A stretch of DNA of 64,000 bases, taken from positions 33,228 through 97,227 of the forward strand of contig JBBIMP010000016.1 of assembly GCA_037444305.1 (NCBI GenBank), written 5' to 3'. The translations under genes and the position numbers were made by a program. Within the stretch, counting starts at the first letter, position 1. Each line of letters begins with the position of its first letter. The stretch is from JBBIMP01 sp037444305. Its GTDB lineage: Bacteria; Acidobacteriota; UBA6911. Under the pieces are notes generated by a model that ran no database searches, was not told where the DNA came from, and saw only the letters and a program-made list of their open reading frames with translations. Shown piece by piece: positions 52,747-61,632 of the stretch.

Positions 52747-55002
52747 TTACAAGCGGATTTCCAGTGGACGTCCGTCAAAGACCAGGCTGCGCGTGGACTG
52801 CTCCCCGGCGAGGCGGACCTCGAACGCGCGCCGCGCCGGCGCCAGCATCCGGCTCCCCTGCGCCAGGCGCAATGACAGCCGGCGATCCGCATCCCGCCAG
52901 CTCAGCTCGATGCGCATCCACTCGCCCTTGCGGTAGTTGAAGCTCCTGCCGTCGTCCTCGTAGATCGAGGCCGCAGCGTCGGCCCCAGGATACACAACGA
53001 GAGTTGTCGGGCCATCGACGGGCTCGTCCACATACTGGCGGACCGGCCCGAGGGGCAGGATCGCCCCGCCACGGACGTGCAGGGGCATCGTCGCCAGATC
53101 CACCTTCCGCTCGATTTCGCGCCCCCCTTCCAGGGACTCCTCGGTCCAGAAGTCGAACCACCTCCCCCGTGGCAGATAGAGCCGCCGGCTCGACGCGCCC
53201 TGTTCCACCACCGGCGAAACGAGCAGATCGCGGCCCCAGAGATACTGGTCACCGCGGGCGACGGCCGGGGGATCATCGGAATAGTGCAACCACAGGGCCC
53301 GTATAACCGGCAGTCCTGTTTCGCAGCATTCCTTCACCGCCGTGTAGGTGTAGGGCAGCAGGCGGTAGCGGAGCTCCAGGTACTTCCGCAGAATCGGCTC
53401 GACCTGCGGGTTTTTCAACTCCGCGGGATCGGGCTTGAAGGTCGTGGTCTCCATCGGCCCGCCATCCCCGCCGTCCCAGCCCCAGGGGAGACGCAGGTGC
53501 CAGTGGCGGCCGTGGGCACGGAAGGAGGGGCAGAACGCGCCGAACTGGAACCAGCGCACGTGCAACTCCCCCGTGTATTCCTCGGTCGGGATGAATCCGC
53601 CGATGTCGGTGCCCCAGTAAGGGATGCCCGACAGGCCGGTGTTCACGGCGACCGGGACGTGCGTTTTCAGCGTCTCCCAGCGCGAGCGGACGTCCCCCGA
53701 CCACAGGTACGCGCCGTAACGCTGCATGCCCGCGTAGCCGTTGCGGTGCAGCGCGAACGGGCGCTCGTTGGGCCGCCAGAGTTGGGAACCTTCCCAGTAC
53801 ATGCGTATCCGGTTCAGGCGGGAAGGGGCGTCATAGCCGTCCCCCTGGTCCGGCCACCAACCATCGACCCCGATGTCGTACAGCGGCTTGTGGTACGGCC
53901 AGTAGCACGGCACGTTGCGCTCGTCGGGCCACTGGTTCTCCGGCGTCCGCCCGCTGGGAACGGCGTTCCGCGGATCGCACGGCTCGTGCACGGTCCCGGT
54001 CAGCCTGCGCCCTTCGATCACGATGTGAAGCACGACCTTGAAGTGCTGCGCGTGGAGCGAATCGATCGCCGCCCTGGGATCCGGGAAATTGCCGTCCCGC
54101 CAGGCGAACTCCCCGTTGCGCGTGTTCCAGCCCGACGGGGTGAAATCCGTGCCCAGGTAGATCAGTGCGTCGCAGGGCAGTTTCTTCTCCCGCAGTTTTC
54201 GCGCCACCTCCGCGACCTCCTCCGGCCCGGCCAGCGTCCGGTGCGACTGCATGTAACCCAGCGTCCAGAGCGCCGGCAGTTCGGCCAGACCCGTGATCCG
54301 CGCATATTCCCGCATGATCTGCGCCGGGTCAGGGGAAGCGACGATGAAGACATCGAGGGGCAGCCCGTTGCCCGGAGGAATGAACCTGGCCTCCGCGGCG
54401 ACGAAATCAAAGGTGCCCAGCGGCTGGTGGATGTACATCCCCCAGCCCTCGGTGCCCACGAGCCACTGGATCGGCACGCGGCCGCCGTGCGTGGCGAGCT
54501 GGTAGCCGGCCTGCCCGCTGCGCATCCTGTCGGTGGAGCCCCGTCGGTCGAACTGCGGCCCGCCCTGGCCCAGCCCGAGGAGAGGACCCTTTCCGGCCGG
54601 AAACGACATCCCGCCCGCGGCGGCATCGAGCGTCAGCTTTTGCACCGGCTTGCCCGCGCCGGTTTCCACGTGCAGCGTCGGGGGACCCTCGCTGAATCGG
54701 ACCACGAGATTGCCCGCACGCACCGGTTGGAACCGGTCCGGCGCCCGGTGCTGCGCCAGCGGCCGTCCCCGGCCCTCATCCACCAGCGCCCCGTCGTCCG
54801 GGACTTCGAGCGTGCGCCCGTTCTCGAGCGGACAGACCGCGATCCGAACCGTGGACGGGCTCACGGACGAAATGGCGATTTCCACCGGCACGCCCGCGAC
54901 CGTGATGTCTCCGGATTGTCCGAGCACTGAAATCCGGCCGGAGGCCGCGGCAGCCGCAGCCCCGGCCGACACCGACAAAAAGCGCCTTCGGTTCATCCCC
55001 AT
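52747..55002 (-). CDS. GH31 family glycoside hydrolase with Tat-type signal
   Basis: This 751-residue enzyme has a twin-arginine signal (NRRRFLSVSAGAAAAAA), a GH31 N-terminal beta-sandwich, the barrel (about 240-560) and a C-terminal beta region. The nucleophile should be D385 in GVDGWWPDQGD and the acid/base D447 in WSGDVRS; SGIPYWGTDIGGF is typical. GH31 covers alpha-glucosidases, alpha-xylosidases and others; the WPDQGD variant does not fix the specificity. Export by Tat implies periplasmic action on imported oligosaccharides. GGGGAGGGG precedes ATG 55002. It lies 83 bases after the GH127 start-to-stop unit on the same strand, so the pair is probably co-transcribed. Confidence 0.9.
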   Translation of the reverse strand: MGMNRRRFLSVSAGAAAAAASGRISVLGQSGDITVAGVPVEIAISSVSPSTVRIAVCPLENGRTLEVPDDGALVDEGRGRPLAQHRAPDRFQPVRAGNLVVRFSEGPPTLHVETGAGKPVQKLTLDAAAGGMSFPAGKGPLLGLGQGGPQFDRRGSTDRMRSGQAGYQLATHGGRVPIQWLVGTEGWGMYIHQPLGTFDFVAAEARFIPPGNGLPLDVFIVASPDPAQIMREYARITGLAELPALWTLGYMQSHRTLAGPEEVAEVARKLREKKLPCDALIYLGTDFTPSGWNTRNGEFAWRDGNFPDPRAAIDSLHAQHFKVVLHIVIEGRRLTGTVHEPCDPRNAVPSGRTPENQWPDERNVPCYWPYHKPLYDIGVDGWWPDQGDGYDAPSRLNRIRMYWEGSQLWRPNERPFALHRNGYAGMQRYGAYLWSGDVRSRWETLKTHVPVAVNTGLSGIPYWGTDIGGFIPTEEYTGELHVRWFQFGAFCPSFRAHGRHWHLRLPWGWDGGDGGPMETTTFKPDPAELKNPQVEPILRKYLELRYRLLPYTYTAVKECCETGLPVIRALWLHYSDDPPAVARGDQYLWGRDLLVSPVVEQGASSRRLYLPRGRWFDFWTEESLEGGREIERKVDLATMPLHVRGGAILPLGPVRQYVDEPVDGPTTLVVYPGADAAASIYEDDGRSFNYRKGEWMRIELSWRDADRRLSLRLAQGSRMLAPARRAFEVRLAGEQSTRSLVFDGRPLEIRL

Positions 55003-55085
55003 ATCGCCCCTCCCCTGTGGGTTTCAGGCCTCGAAAATCCAATTTCTTTTCCGCAGATCGGGTGTGCAGGCTTCGCAAAACAGAT

Positions 55086-57512
55086 TCAAGGCCTGACGCC
55101 CGGATCGACTTTCCACTCCTGGATGCCGGCCGACCAGTTGGGCTGCATCGTGACCTCGAGACGCAGCGCGGAGGTGGTCACCGGCTTGAAGGCGACCTTG
55201 TTGTATCTGTCCTTCTCCACGCCGTAGGCTTCCAGGTTCTCTACCGGCTTCCACTCGTCGCCGTCCCTGTACAGCACGCGCCACGACTGGGGAACGCGGC
55301 ACTCTCCGCGGCCGGTGTCGTCGAACCAGTAGAGCTCGGTTTCGGAGACCCGAGCGGGCTTCTGGAAGGTCAGCTCGACCCACTCCGTGGTCCCCTTCTT
55401 CGGCCACCAGTGGAAGTACGAGGTCGAGTCCCCGGATGACCGCGGCTCCTCCATGTCGTTTATGGCGCGCGGCGTCCTGCCCCCGCTCGAGGTCTCGACG
55501 GTGCCGGTCGAGGAGAGGGTCGGCCGCGGGCGCGGCCTGGCGCTGGCTTCGCTGTTGGGGATCCACACCAGCATCTGCCCGCGCCCGCGGTTGGCCCAAG
55601 CATAATAGGGGATCGCCGTGAAATCCTGGTCGGTCCTGACCAGCTGGTTGCCGTCGTCGTATGCCAGGCCCACGGCCTTTCCCTTCACCACCTGGACGCC
55701 TTCCAACAGATCCGGCCTGAACTCGGACGTCAGCGGCGCGCTGTCGGGCAGCATCAGGTTGCGCACCGTCCCCCCCGGGTTGTCCGCCCACTCGGCGCAG
55801 TAAACCAGCGGGCCGCGCTGCAGCGCCGTGCGCCCGAGGTTTGCGGCCACGTTCTCGTGTGACCTGATCCGGCGCACCGGCATGGGCAGCGCGAGCTCGA
55901 TGGTATCGCCGGCTTCCCACTTCCGGGTGAGGTTCACGTAGCCCTTCTCCACCTGCAGCGGCACGGGCTGGCCTTTCACCTTGAGCACGACCGGGTCTTC
56001 CGCGTTGTCGATGAAGCGGTACAGGTCGCTGGGCACCACCTCGTCGCGCGCCCACCCCGGGATGCGGACCTTGACCGTGAACTGGCCGCCCGTGTCCGGC
56101 GTGAGCGTCATCTTCACGGATCCGTCCCACGGGTAGCGTGTCTCCTGGACCACCTTCACGGTCCGGCCGTTGTCCATCTTGACGTCGGCAGTGCTTCCCA
56201 CGTAGAGGTTCACGTAGAGCTCGTCGCCCTGGTAGCCGTAGACATAGCCCGGGACCGAGGCCATGAAGCGGGTGATGTTCCCGGGACAGCACGCGACGCC
56301 GAACCAGGGGCTGCGCTGGTGCTGCCCGTTGGACTCCAGCGGGTTCGGGTAGAAAAACGACTTCCCGTCGAGCGAGACCCCGGAGATCAGCCCGTTGTAG
56401 AGCGTCCGCTCCATCACGTCGATGTACCTGGCGTCCGCGTGCAGCAGGAAGAGGCGGTGACTCCAGTAGCCGTGCCCGATGGCGGCGCAGGTTTCGCAGT
56501 ATGCGCTCATGTTCGGGAGTTCATAGTCCCGGCCGAAGGCTTCGCCCGAGGCCGTGGCGCCGATGCCGCCGGTGATGTAGTACTTCTTCCCGATCAGGTT
56601 GGTCCAGATCCGGTTCATGGCGTTCAGGTAAGCCTCGTCGCCGGTGAGCGCCGCGACGTCGGCCATCCCGGAATACATGTATGTGGCGCGCACCGCGTGG
56701 CCCACGGCCTCGGACTGGTCCACGACGCGCATGTGCGACTGGTTGTAGGTCCGCCCGCCGCCGCGGATGGTGTCGGGGCCGCGCACGTCGAGCAGGAACT
56801 TGGCCAGGTCGAGGTAGCTTTTTTTGCCCGTGACGCGGTAGAGCTTGACCAGTCCCATCTCGGTGTTCTGGTGGCCGGGCCAGATCAGTTGCTTGCCGGG
56901 GCCGAAGGTCTCCACCAGCAGGTCGGCCGTGCGGATCGCGATGTCGAGCAGCGACCGTTTGCCGGTGGCCTGGTAGTGCGCGACGGCGGCCTCGTAGAGG
57001 TGTCCGAGGTTGTAGAGTTCGTGGCTGTCCACGCCTTCCAGTTCCCAGCGCTTCGTCCCCGCCCAGTTGTGCGGCTTCTCCGGGTTGATGGTCCGGGTAG
57101 TGTAGAGGTACCCGTCCTTCTCCTGCGCCGCGCCGATTTTGGCGATGAGGTCATCCACGTAGGCTTCCAGCTTCGGGTCGCGGTGAACGCTCAGCGTGTA
57201 GGCGGCCCCCTCGATGACCTTGTAGACATCGGTGTCGTCGAACGGATACCCGGGAGGCTTGGTGTTCTCGATCTGCTCGCCCATCAGGACGCGGGCCGCG
57301 CGTACGAACAGGTCGACGCGCCCCGTCTCCTCGCACTTGCCGAAGGCGAACGGAATGCTCACCGTCCGGTTGATCTCGATGCGGGGCGACCAGAAGACGT
57401 CACTGAAGTGCACGTCCGTAAACGGCACCGGCTTTACAGGATAGTCGCGGGCCGGTTCGCCCGAACCGGCCATGAACAGCAACATGGAATACGCCAGATA
57501 GATCCAATGCAC
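55086..57512 (-). CDS. GH127 beta-L-arabinofuranosidase with C-terminal discoidin-like domain
   Basis: This 808-residue enzyme cleaves beta-L-arabinofuranosyl linkages, as found in plant hydroxyproline-rich glycoproteins. The catalytic zinc cluster of GH127 (Glu, Cys, Cys, Cys) is present as E340, C342, C408 and C409 within SAYCETCAAIG and GVACCPGNITR; a Cys is the nucleophile in this family. After the GH127 barrel and beta domains, residues about 690-805 form an F5/8-type (discoidin-like) binding domain. The N-terminus is a short signal-like stretch. The start is a GTG at 57512 with GGAGG five bases upstream. The stop codon lies within a half-copy of the GGTGTCAGGCCTTGAA palindrome. Confidence 0.93.
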   Translation of the reverse strand: MHWIYLAYSMLLFMAGSGEPARDYPVKPVPFTDVHFSDVFWSPRIEINRTVSIPFAFGKCEETGRVDLFVRAARVLMGEQIENTKPPGYPFDDTDVYKVIEGAAYTLSVHRDPKLEAYVDDLIAKIGAAQEKDGYLYTTRTINPEKPHNWAGTKRWELEGVDSHELYNLGHLYEAAVAHYQATGKRSLLDIAIRTADLLVETFGPGKQLIWPGHQNTEMGLVKLYRVTGKKSYLDLAKFLLDVRGPDTIRGGGRTYNQSHMRVVDQSEAVGHAVRATYMYSGMADVAALTGDEAYLNAMNRIWTNLIGKKYYITGGIGATASGEAFGRDYELPNMSAYCETCAAIGHGYWSHRLFLLHADARYIDVMERTLYNGLISGVSLDGKSFFYPNPLESNGQHQRSPWFGVACCPGNITRFMASVPGYVYGYQGDELYVNLYVGSTADVKMDNGRTVKVVQETRYPWDGSVKMTLTPDTGGQFTVKVRIPGWARDEVVPSDLYRFIDNAEDPVVLKVKGQPVPLQVEKGYVNLTRKWEAGDTIELALPMPVRRIRSHENVAANLGRTALQRGPLVYCAEWADNPGGTVRNLMLPDSAPLTSEFRPDLLEGVQVVKGKAVGLAYDDGNQLVRTDQDFTAIPYYAWANRGRGQMLVWIPNSEASARPRPRPTLSSTGTVETSSGGRTPRAINDMEEPRSSGDSTSYFHWWPKKGTTEWVELTFQKPARVSETELYWFDDTGRGECRVPQSWRVLYRDGDEWKPVENLEAYGVEKDRYNKVAFKPVTTSALRLEVTMQPNWSAGIQEWKVDPGVRP

Positions 57513-57938
57513 GTTGTCCTCCTCGGTCCTGGGTGGTCTTCACGGTCCGGTCAGCCTGCCACCCGCCGATGACCCGTCAATGTCCTTTCGATATGCCCTA
57601 TTGCCCTGCCCCCGTGAAAACCGGTGAAATTCAGATTCATCGAATGGAGCCCTCCCGCCCACCGAGGAGCGGCTGCGAATCCGGTTCCTAGTTTATTAAC
57701 AATATTTATTAATTGTTGGTCAAGCAAAAAAGGGCATTTCGTATTCTGCGCCTCCCGGGAGCGGCATTCTCACGGTCTTTGAGTTTGGATACGCGAGGCC
57801 CGGCGCCATCCATTTTCTTGAAGAAAACCCGCGAAAACCTCGAATCTGCACCGTCACCAATGGTTTTTTTTGCCCCGGCACTTGACAACGGGCGCATAAT
57901 GGTCTCGCTTTTTAGTTTAGTAATACTCTTAATTAACT
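57513..57938. other. Divergent intergenic region between GH127 and the ROK regulator
   Basis: This 426-base gap contains an AT-rich palindromic site (57691-57720), a TTGACA at 57882-57887 without a well-placed -10, and further AT-rich sequence (TTAATTAA) ending at the ROK start. It looks like the control region of both genes. Confidence 0.5.
57691..57720. promoter_or_regulatory. Candidate ROK operator
   Basis: AACAAT (57698-57703) and ATTGTT (57712-57717) form an inverted repeat with eight bases between. TTTATTAA occurs twice (57692-57699 and 57705-57712). The same octamer is in the two AT-rich units near TonB receptor 2. Binding by the adjacent ROK protein is inferred. Confidence 0.45.
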
Positions 57939-59156
57939 ATGGTCTTCATCCCGGCCAAAATGGGGCGAATCAACATGCGGTCCCTGGTGGACCGCCTGCA
58001 GAGCCTCGGCATCGCCTCCCGGGCCGACCTGGCCAAATCCCTCGGGATGAGTCAGCCCACGGCGGGAAAGATCGTGGACGCCCTGATCGGCCTGGGCGTG
58101 ATCGACGAAGTGGATCTCGAGGCCAAGCCGCAAGGTCACGCCTGGAACGCCGACAACGGGCCCGCGCGCATGGGCAGACCCGCCAGGATGCTGGTCCTGA
58201 ACCGGTTGATGCCCCGCTTCATCGGCGTCGAGTTGGGGGTGTCCAAAACCGGACTGGCTCCGCTCCCCTTCGGCCTGGATCAGCCCGATTCCTGGGCGCA
58301 GTGCATCAACACGCCCGACAACGCTCCCGAGTGGCTCGCCCGGCTCAAGGACTGCCCGGTCGACATTCTCCCCGAAGACCTCTGGGGCGTTCTCGTAAGC
58401 GTGCCCGGAATCGTGGACGAACAGGCGGGCCGCGTCCTGTTCTCCCCCAACCTGCACTGGACGGAAAAGATCGATTTGAAGGAGCGGCTGCAGGAGATCT
58501 GGAACGTGCCGGTGGCGCTGGTGCAGGAGGAGCGGGCGCTGGCGCTCGGACACCAATTCGCCGGGGCCAACGGCGAGGACTTCCTTCTGGTCGATGTGGG
58601 CGACGGCGTGGGCGGGGCGGTGATCGTATCCGGAAGGCTCTACGCCACGCCCCTTTCCATCAGCGGCGAGCTGGGACACACGCCGGTGCTGGGCAACGCG
58701 CGGCGGTGCGGCTGCGGGGCCACGGGTTGCGTGGAGACCCTCCTCAGCATCCGGGGGCTGCTGCAGAGCCACGCCCAGGCCCACGGGGTGCGGGATGCCG
58801 GCTGGGAGACGCTGCAGGCGCACATCCGGGACAACGGCGTGGAGCCCTGGCTGGCTCAGACCCTGGATACGGCCGCAGCAATCGTAGCGGGCGCGCTCAA
58901 TGTGCTGGGACTGCGCTGCGTGGTCCTCACGGGAAAATTGAACGAGCTCCCGCCGTCAGTCATGGAGTATTTTTCCGGCAGGATTGTCCAGGGAACCATG
59001 TGGGCGCGTTTCGGGCAGATCAAGGTGGAGAGCGCTCCGAGGCGAAGGATGGCGGGCCTGGTCGCCGTCGGCATCGAGCGCTTCGTCCTGCCCAAGGCCG
59101 CGCGCGAAAAAAAACGGGAGGCGGAACCGCAGCGTGCCCGCTGGTACAGCGCATGA
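57939..59156 (+). CDS. ROK family transcriptional regulator of the arabinose locus
   Basis: This 405-residue protein has an N-terminal winged helix (about 12-60; ASRADLAKSLGMSQPTAGKI) and the ROK sugar-kinase-like domain. The ROK zinc motif is complete: GHTPVLGNARRCGCGATGCVE. The kinase-like loop LLVDVGDGVGGAVI is present, but as a DNA-binding ROK it is most likely a repressor relieved by a sugar. ATG 57939 is the first start; an in-frame ATG at 57960 would also retain the helix. Neither has a strong ribosome site. The AT-rich sequence just before the start suggests autoregulation. Confidence 0.88.
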   Translation: MVFIPAKMGRINMRSLVDRLQSLGIASRADLAKSLGMSQPTAGKIVDALIGLGVIDEVDLEAKPQGHAWNADNGPARMGRPARMLVLNRLMPRFIGVELGVSKTGLAPLPFGLDQPDSWAQCINTPDNAPEWLARLKDCPVDILPEDLWGVLVSVPGIVDEQAGRVLFSPNLHWTEKIDLKERLQEIWNVPVALVQEERALALGHQFAGANGEDFLLVDVGDGVGGAVIVSGRLYATPLSISGELGHTPVLGNARRCGCGATGCVETLLSIRGLLQSHAQAHGVRDAGWETLQAHIRDNGVEPWLAQTLDTAAAIVAGALNVLGLRCVVLTGKLNELPPSVMEYFSGRIVQGTMWARFGQIKVESAPRRRMAGLVAVGIERFVLPKAAREKKREAEPQRARWYSA

Positions 59157-59252
59157 AAGCGGGAACGCACCCTTCTTTTTCCAACGCCCCCGTCAGCGGG
59201 GCATTCGAAGCAACAGCATAACCTTTCAGTCACAGAGGCGGAGTACAGACCA

Positions 59253-60656
59253 ATGACGACACTCGGCATCATCGTCGGCAACCGGGGGTTTTTTCCGGAT
59301 CACCTGTGCAATTCCGGGCGCAAGGAGATCCTGCAGCTCCTTGGAGAGCTGGGCATCAAAACGGTGATCCTGGCCGATGATGCAACGAAATTCGGAGCTG
59401 TCGAAACCATGGAGGATGCGCAGAAGTGCGCAGACCTATTCAGGGAGCACCGCGCCGGCATCGACGGAATTCTCGTCACCCTGCCGAACTTCGGAGACGA
59501 GCGCGGCGTGGCCAACGCCATACGCTGGTCCGAGCTGCAGGTCCCGGTCCTGGTGCACGCCTTCCGCGACGACCCCGGCACGATGACGATCAAGGACCGC
59601 CGCGACGCCTTCTGCGGGAAGATGTCGGTCTGCTCCAATCTCCGGCAGTACGGCATCCCCTACACGCTGACCCGCCTGCACACAGTCAAGCCTTCCGCCC
59701 CGGAGTTCCGGAAGGATCTCGAAGACTTCGCCGTCACCTGCCGGGTGCGCAAGGGCATGAAAAACTTCCGCGTGGGCGCGCTGGGGGCGCGACCTGCGGC
59801 CTTCAACACGGTCCGTTTCAGCGAGAAGCTCCTCGAGCGGTCCGGCATCACGGTCGAAACGCTCGACCTGTACGAGCTGTTCGGCTGGGTCGGGAAGATG
59901 AAGGATGACGACCCGAAGGTAAAGACCAAGCTCGGGGAGATCGACGGCTACGTGAATGCCCGGAATGTCCCGCCGCCCGCACTCATGAAAATGGCCAAGT
60001 TCGGCGTGGCCGTGGACTCCTGGATGGAGCAGGCCCGCCTGGACGCCTCGGCGATCCAGTGCTGGACCGCCATGGAGGAGTTCTTCGGGGTGGTCCCCTG
60101 CACGCTCATGAGCATGATGAGCAACGCCGGCATCGCCAGCGCGTGCGAGGTCGACGTGATGGGCGCCGTGGCCATGCACGCCATGGCCCGGGCCAGCGGC
60201 CGGCCCAGCGCCCTCGTCGACTGGAACAACAACTACGGCGACGAGCCGGACAAGGGGGTCATCTTCCACTGCAGCAACCTGCCGAAGGACCTGTTCGCAG
60301 CCGAGCCGAAGATGGACTACCAGGAGATCATCGCGGGAACCGTGGGCAAGGAAAACACCTACGGCACCGTAGTGGGGCGGCTGAAACAGACGCCGTTCAC
60401 CTATCTGAGGGTCGGCACCGATGAGTCTGCGGGGAAAATCCGCGCCTACATCGGGGAGGGAGACCTGACCGGGGATCCGCTCGAAACCTTCGGCGGGTAC
60501 GGGGTGGTCCGGATCCCGGAATTCCAGCGCCTTCTGGCCCACATCTGCGATAACGGCTACGAGCACCACGTCGCCGTCAACCCGTCGCAGGTCGCAGCAG
60601 GGGTAAAGGAAGCCCTCGAAAAGTACCTCGGGTGGGACGTCTACCACCACGCATGA
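59253..60656 (+). CDS. L-fucose/L-arabinose isomerase-like protein
   Basis: This 467-residue protein belongs to the fucose/arabinose isomerase fold. The C-terminal half has QCWTAMEEFFGVVPC and SACEVDVMGAVAMHAMA, where Glu and Asp are metal ligands, then LVDWNNNYGDEPD and FHCSNLPKDL. It is shorter than typical AraA or FucI. With an AraD-type gene and arabinosidases next to it, conversion of L-arabinose to L-ribulose is the likely reaction, but fucose or another aldose cannot be excluded. It starts at ATG 59253 after GAGGCGGAG, 96 bases from the ROK stop. Confidence 0.82.
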   Translation: MTTLGIIVGNRGFFPDHLCNSGRKEILQLLGELGIKTVILADDATKFGAVETMEDAQKCADLFREHRAGIDGILVTLPNFGDERGVANAIRWSELQVPVLVHAFRDDPGTMTIKDRRDAFCGKMSVCSNLRQYGIPYTLTRLHTVKPSAPEFRKDLEDFAVTCRVRKGMKNFRVGALGARPAAFNTVRFSEKLLERSGITVETLDLYELFGWVGKMKDDDPKVKTKLGEIDGYVNARNVPPPALMKMAKFGVAVDSWMEQARLDASAIQCWTAMEEFFGVVPCTLMSMMSNAGIASACEVDVMGAVAMHAMARASGRPSALVDWNNNYGDEPDKGVIFHCSNLPKDLFAAEPKMDYQEIIAGTVGKENTYGTVVGRLKQTPFTYLRVGTDESAGKIRAYIGEGDLTGDPLETFGGYGVVRIPEFQRLLAHICDNGYEHHVAVNPSQVAAGVKEALEKYLGWDVYHHA

Positions 60657-60753
60657 GGAAAGGGGCCAATGAACCGCGCCGGTGCCGGCGCTCTTTTCCG
60701 GGAGTCCCGATACTGGAAATAATCACATAAAGCAGTGACATCCGGGACAGTCC

Positions 60754-60839
60754 GAGCCCTGCAGGGGCGTTATAGGAGAGCCCGGGGCGTAAGCCCCGGG
60801 AACAAGGTAGCAAATTAAGTCGGGAGCCCTGCAGGGGCG
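60754..60839. repeat. GAGCCCTGCAGGGGCG direct repeat with central palindrome
   Basis: GAGCCCTGCAGGGGCG occurs at 60754-60769 and again at 60824-60839. Between them CCCGGGGCGTAAGCCCCGGG (60781-60800) is a hairpin. This arrangement resembles common intergenic repeats of acidobacteria and relatives. It fills the gap before the AraD gene. Confidence 0.8.
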
Positions 60840-60892
60840 ACACATCAATCCCTGTAATCACGTTCCCATACTGGCGCATTATCAATAAGCCG

Positions 60893-61621
60893 ATGCTGGA
60901 AAAACTCAAGGAGAGGGTTCTCAAGGCAAACCTCGACCTCGTGGCGGCAGGTCTGGTCGTCGAGACCTTCGGCAATGCCAGCGCCCTCGATCGCGCCGCC
61001 GGCGCGGTCGTGATCAAGCCTTCGGGCGTTTCCTACCCGGACATGACGCCGGAGCAGATGGTGGTTGTGTCCCTCGAAACGGGCAGGACGATCGAGGGGA
61101 CTCTCCACCCGAGCTCCGACACGCCCACCCACCTGGCGCTCTATCGCGCGTTCGACGGCATTGAGGGCATCGTCCACACTCACAGCTTCCACGCGACGGC
61201 CTGGGCGCAGGCCGAGCGCGAGATTCCGCCGCTGGGCACAACCCACGCCGACTACTTCCACGGCCCGGTGCCCTGCACCCGGCAGATGACGGCGGAAGAG
61301 ATCCGCGATGACTACGAGGCCAACACGGGCCGCGTGATCGTCGAGCGCTTTGCCGGGCTGGAGCCCGTATCCTGCCCCGCAGTCCTGGTGGCAAGCCACG
61401 GCCCATTCGCCTGGGGGCGCACGGCCGAGGACGCGGTGCGAAACGCGGTCGTCGTCGAGCACCTGGCGCGCCTGGCCGCCCAGACCCTGGCAATCCGGCA
61501 GGGGACCGGACCGATGCAGGCAGCGCTGCTGGACAAGCACTTTTTCCGGAAGCACGGACCCAGCGCCTACTACGGCCAGAAAGCAAAACCGGGTCCCGGC
61601 GCCAAATCCACCAAGCGATAG
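60893..61621 (+). CDS. araD: L-ribulose-5-phosphate 4-epimerase
   Basis: This 242-residue class II aldolase-fold enzyme converts L-ribulose 5-phosphate to D-xylulose 5-phosphate. Motifs are GNASALDRA, KPSGVSYPDMTPEQMVV, the zinc histidines in HTHSFHATAWAQ, THADYFHGPVPCTRQMTAEE (specific for AraD over fuculose aldolase) and DKHFFRKHGPSAYYGQ at the C-terminus. The kinase that would supply its substrate is not in this window. It is followed 11 bases later by the symporter gene. Confidence 0.93.
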   Translation: MLEKLKERVLKANLDLVAAGLVVETFGNASALDRAAGAVVIKPSGVSYPDMTPEQMVVVSLETGRTIEGTLHPSSDTPTHLALYRAFDGIEGIVHTHSFHATAWAQAEREIPPLGTTHADYFHGPVPCTRQMTAEEIRDDYEANTGRVIVERFAGLEPVSCPAVLVASHGPFAWGRTAEDAVRNAVVVEHLARLAAQTLAIRQGTGPMQAALLDKHFFRKHGPSAYYGQKAKPGPGAKSTKR

Positions 61622-61632
61622 GAGAAGCTCTC

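Noticed and set aside
60754..60839. CRISPR-like repeat arrangement
   Set aside because: There are only two repeat units with one palindromic spacer, and no cas genes are nearby.
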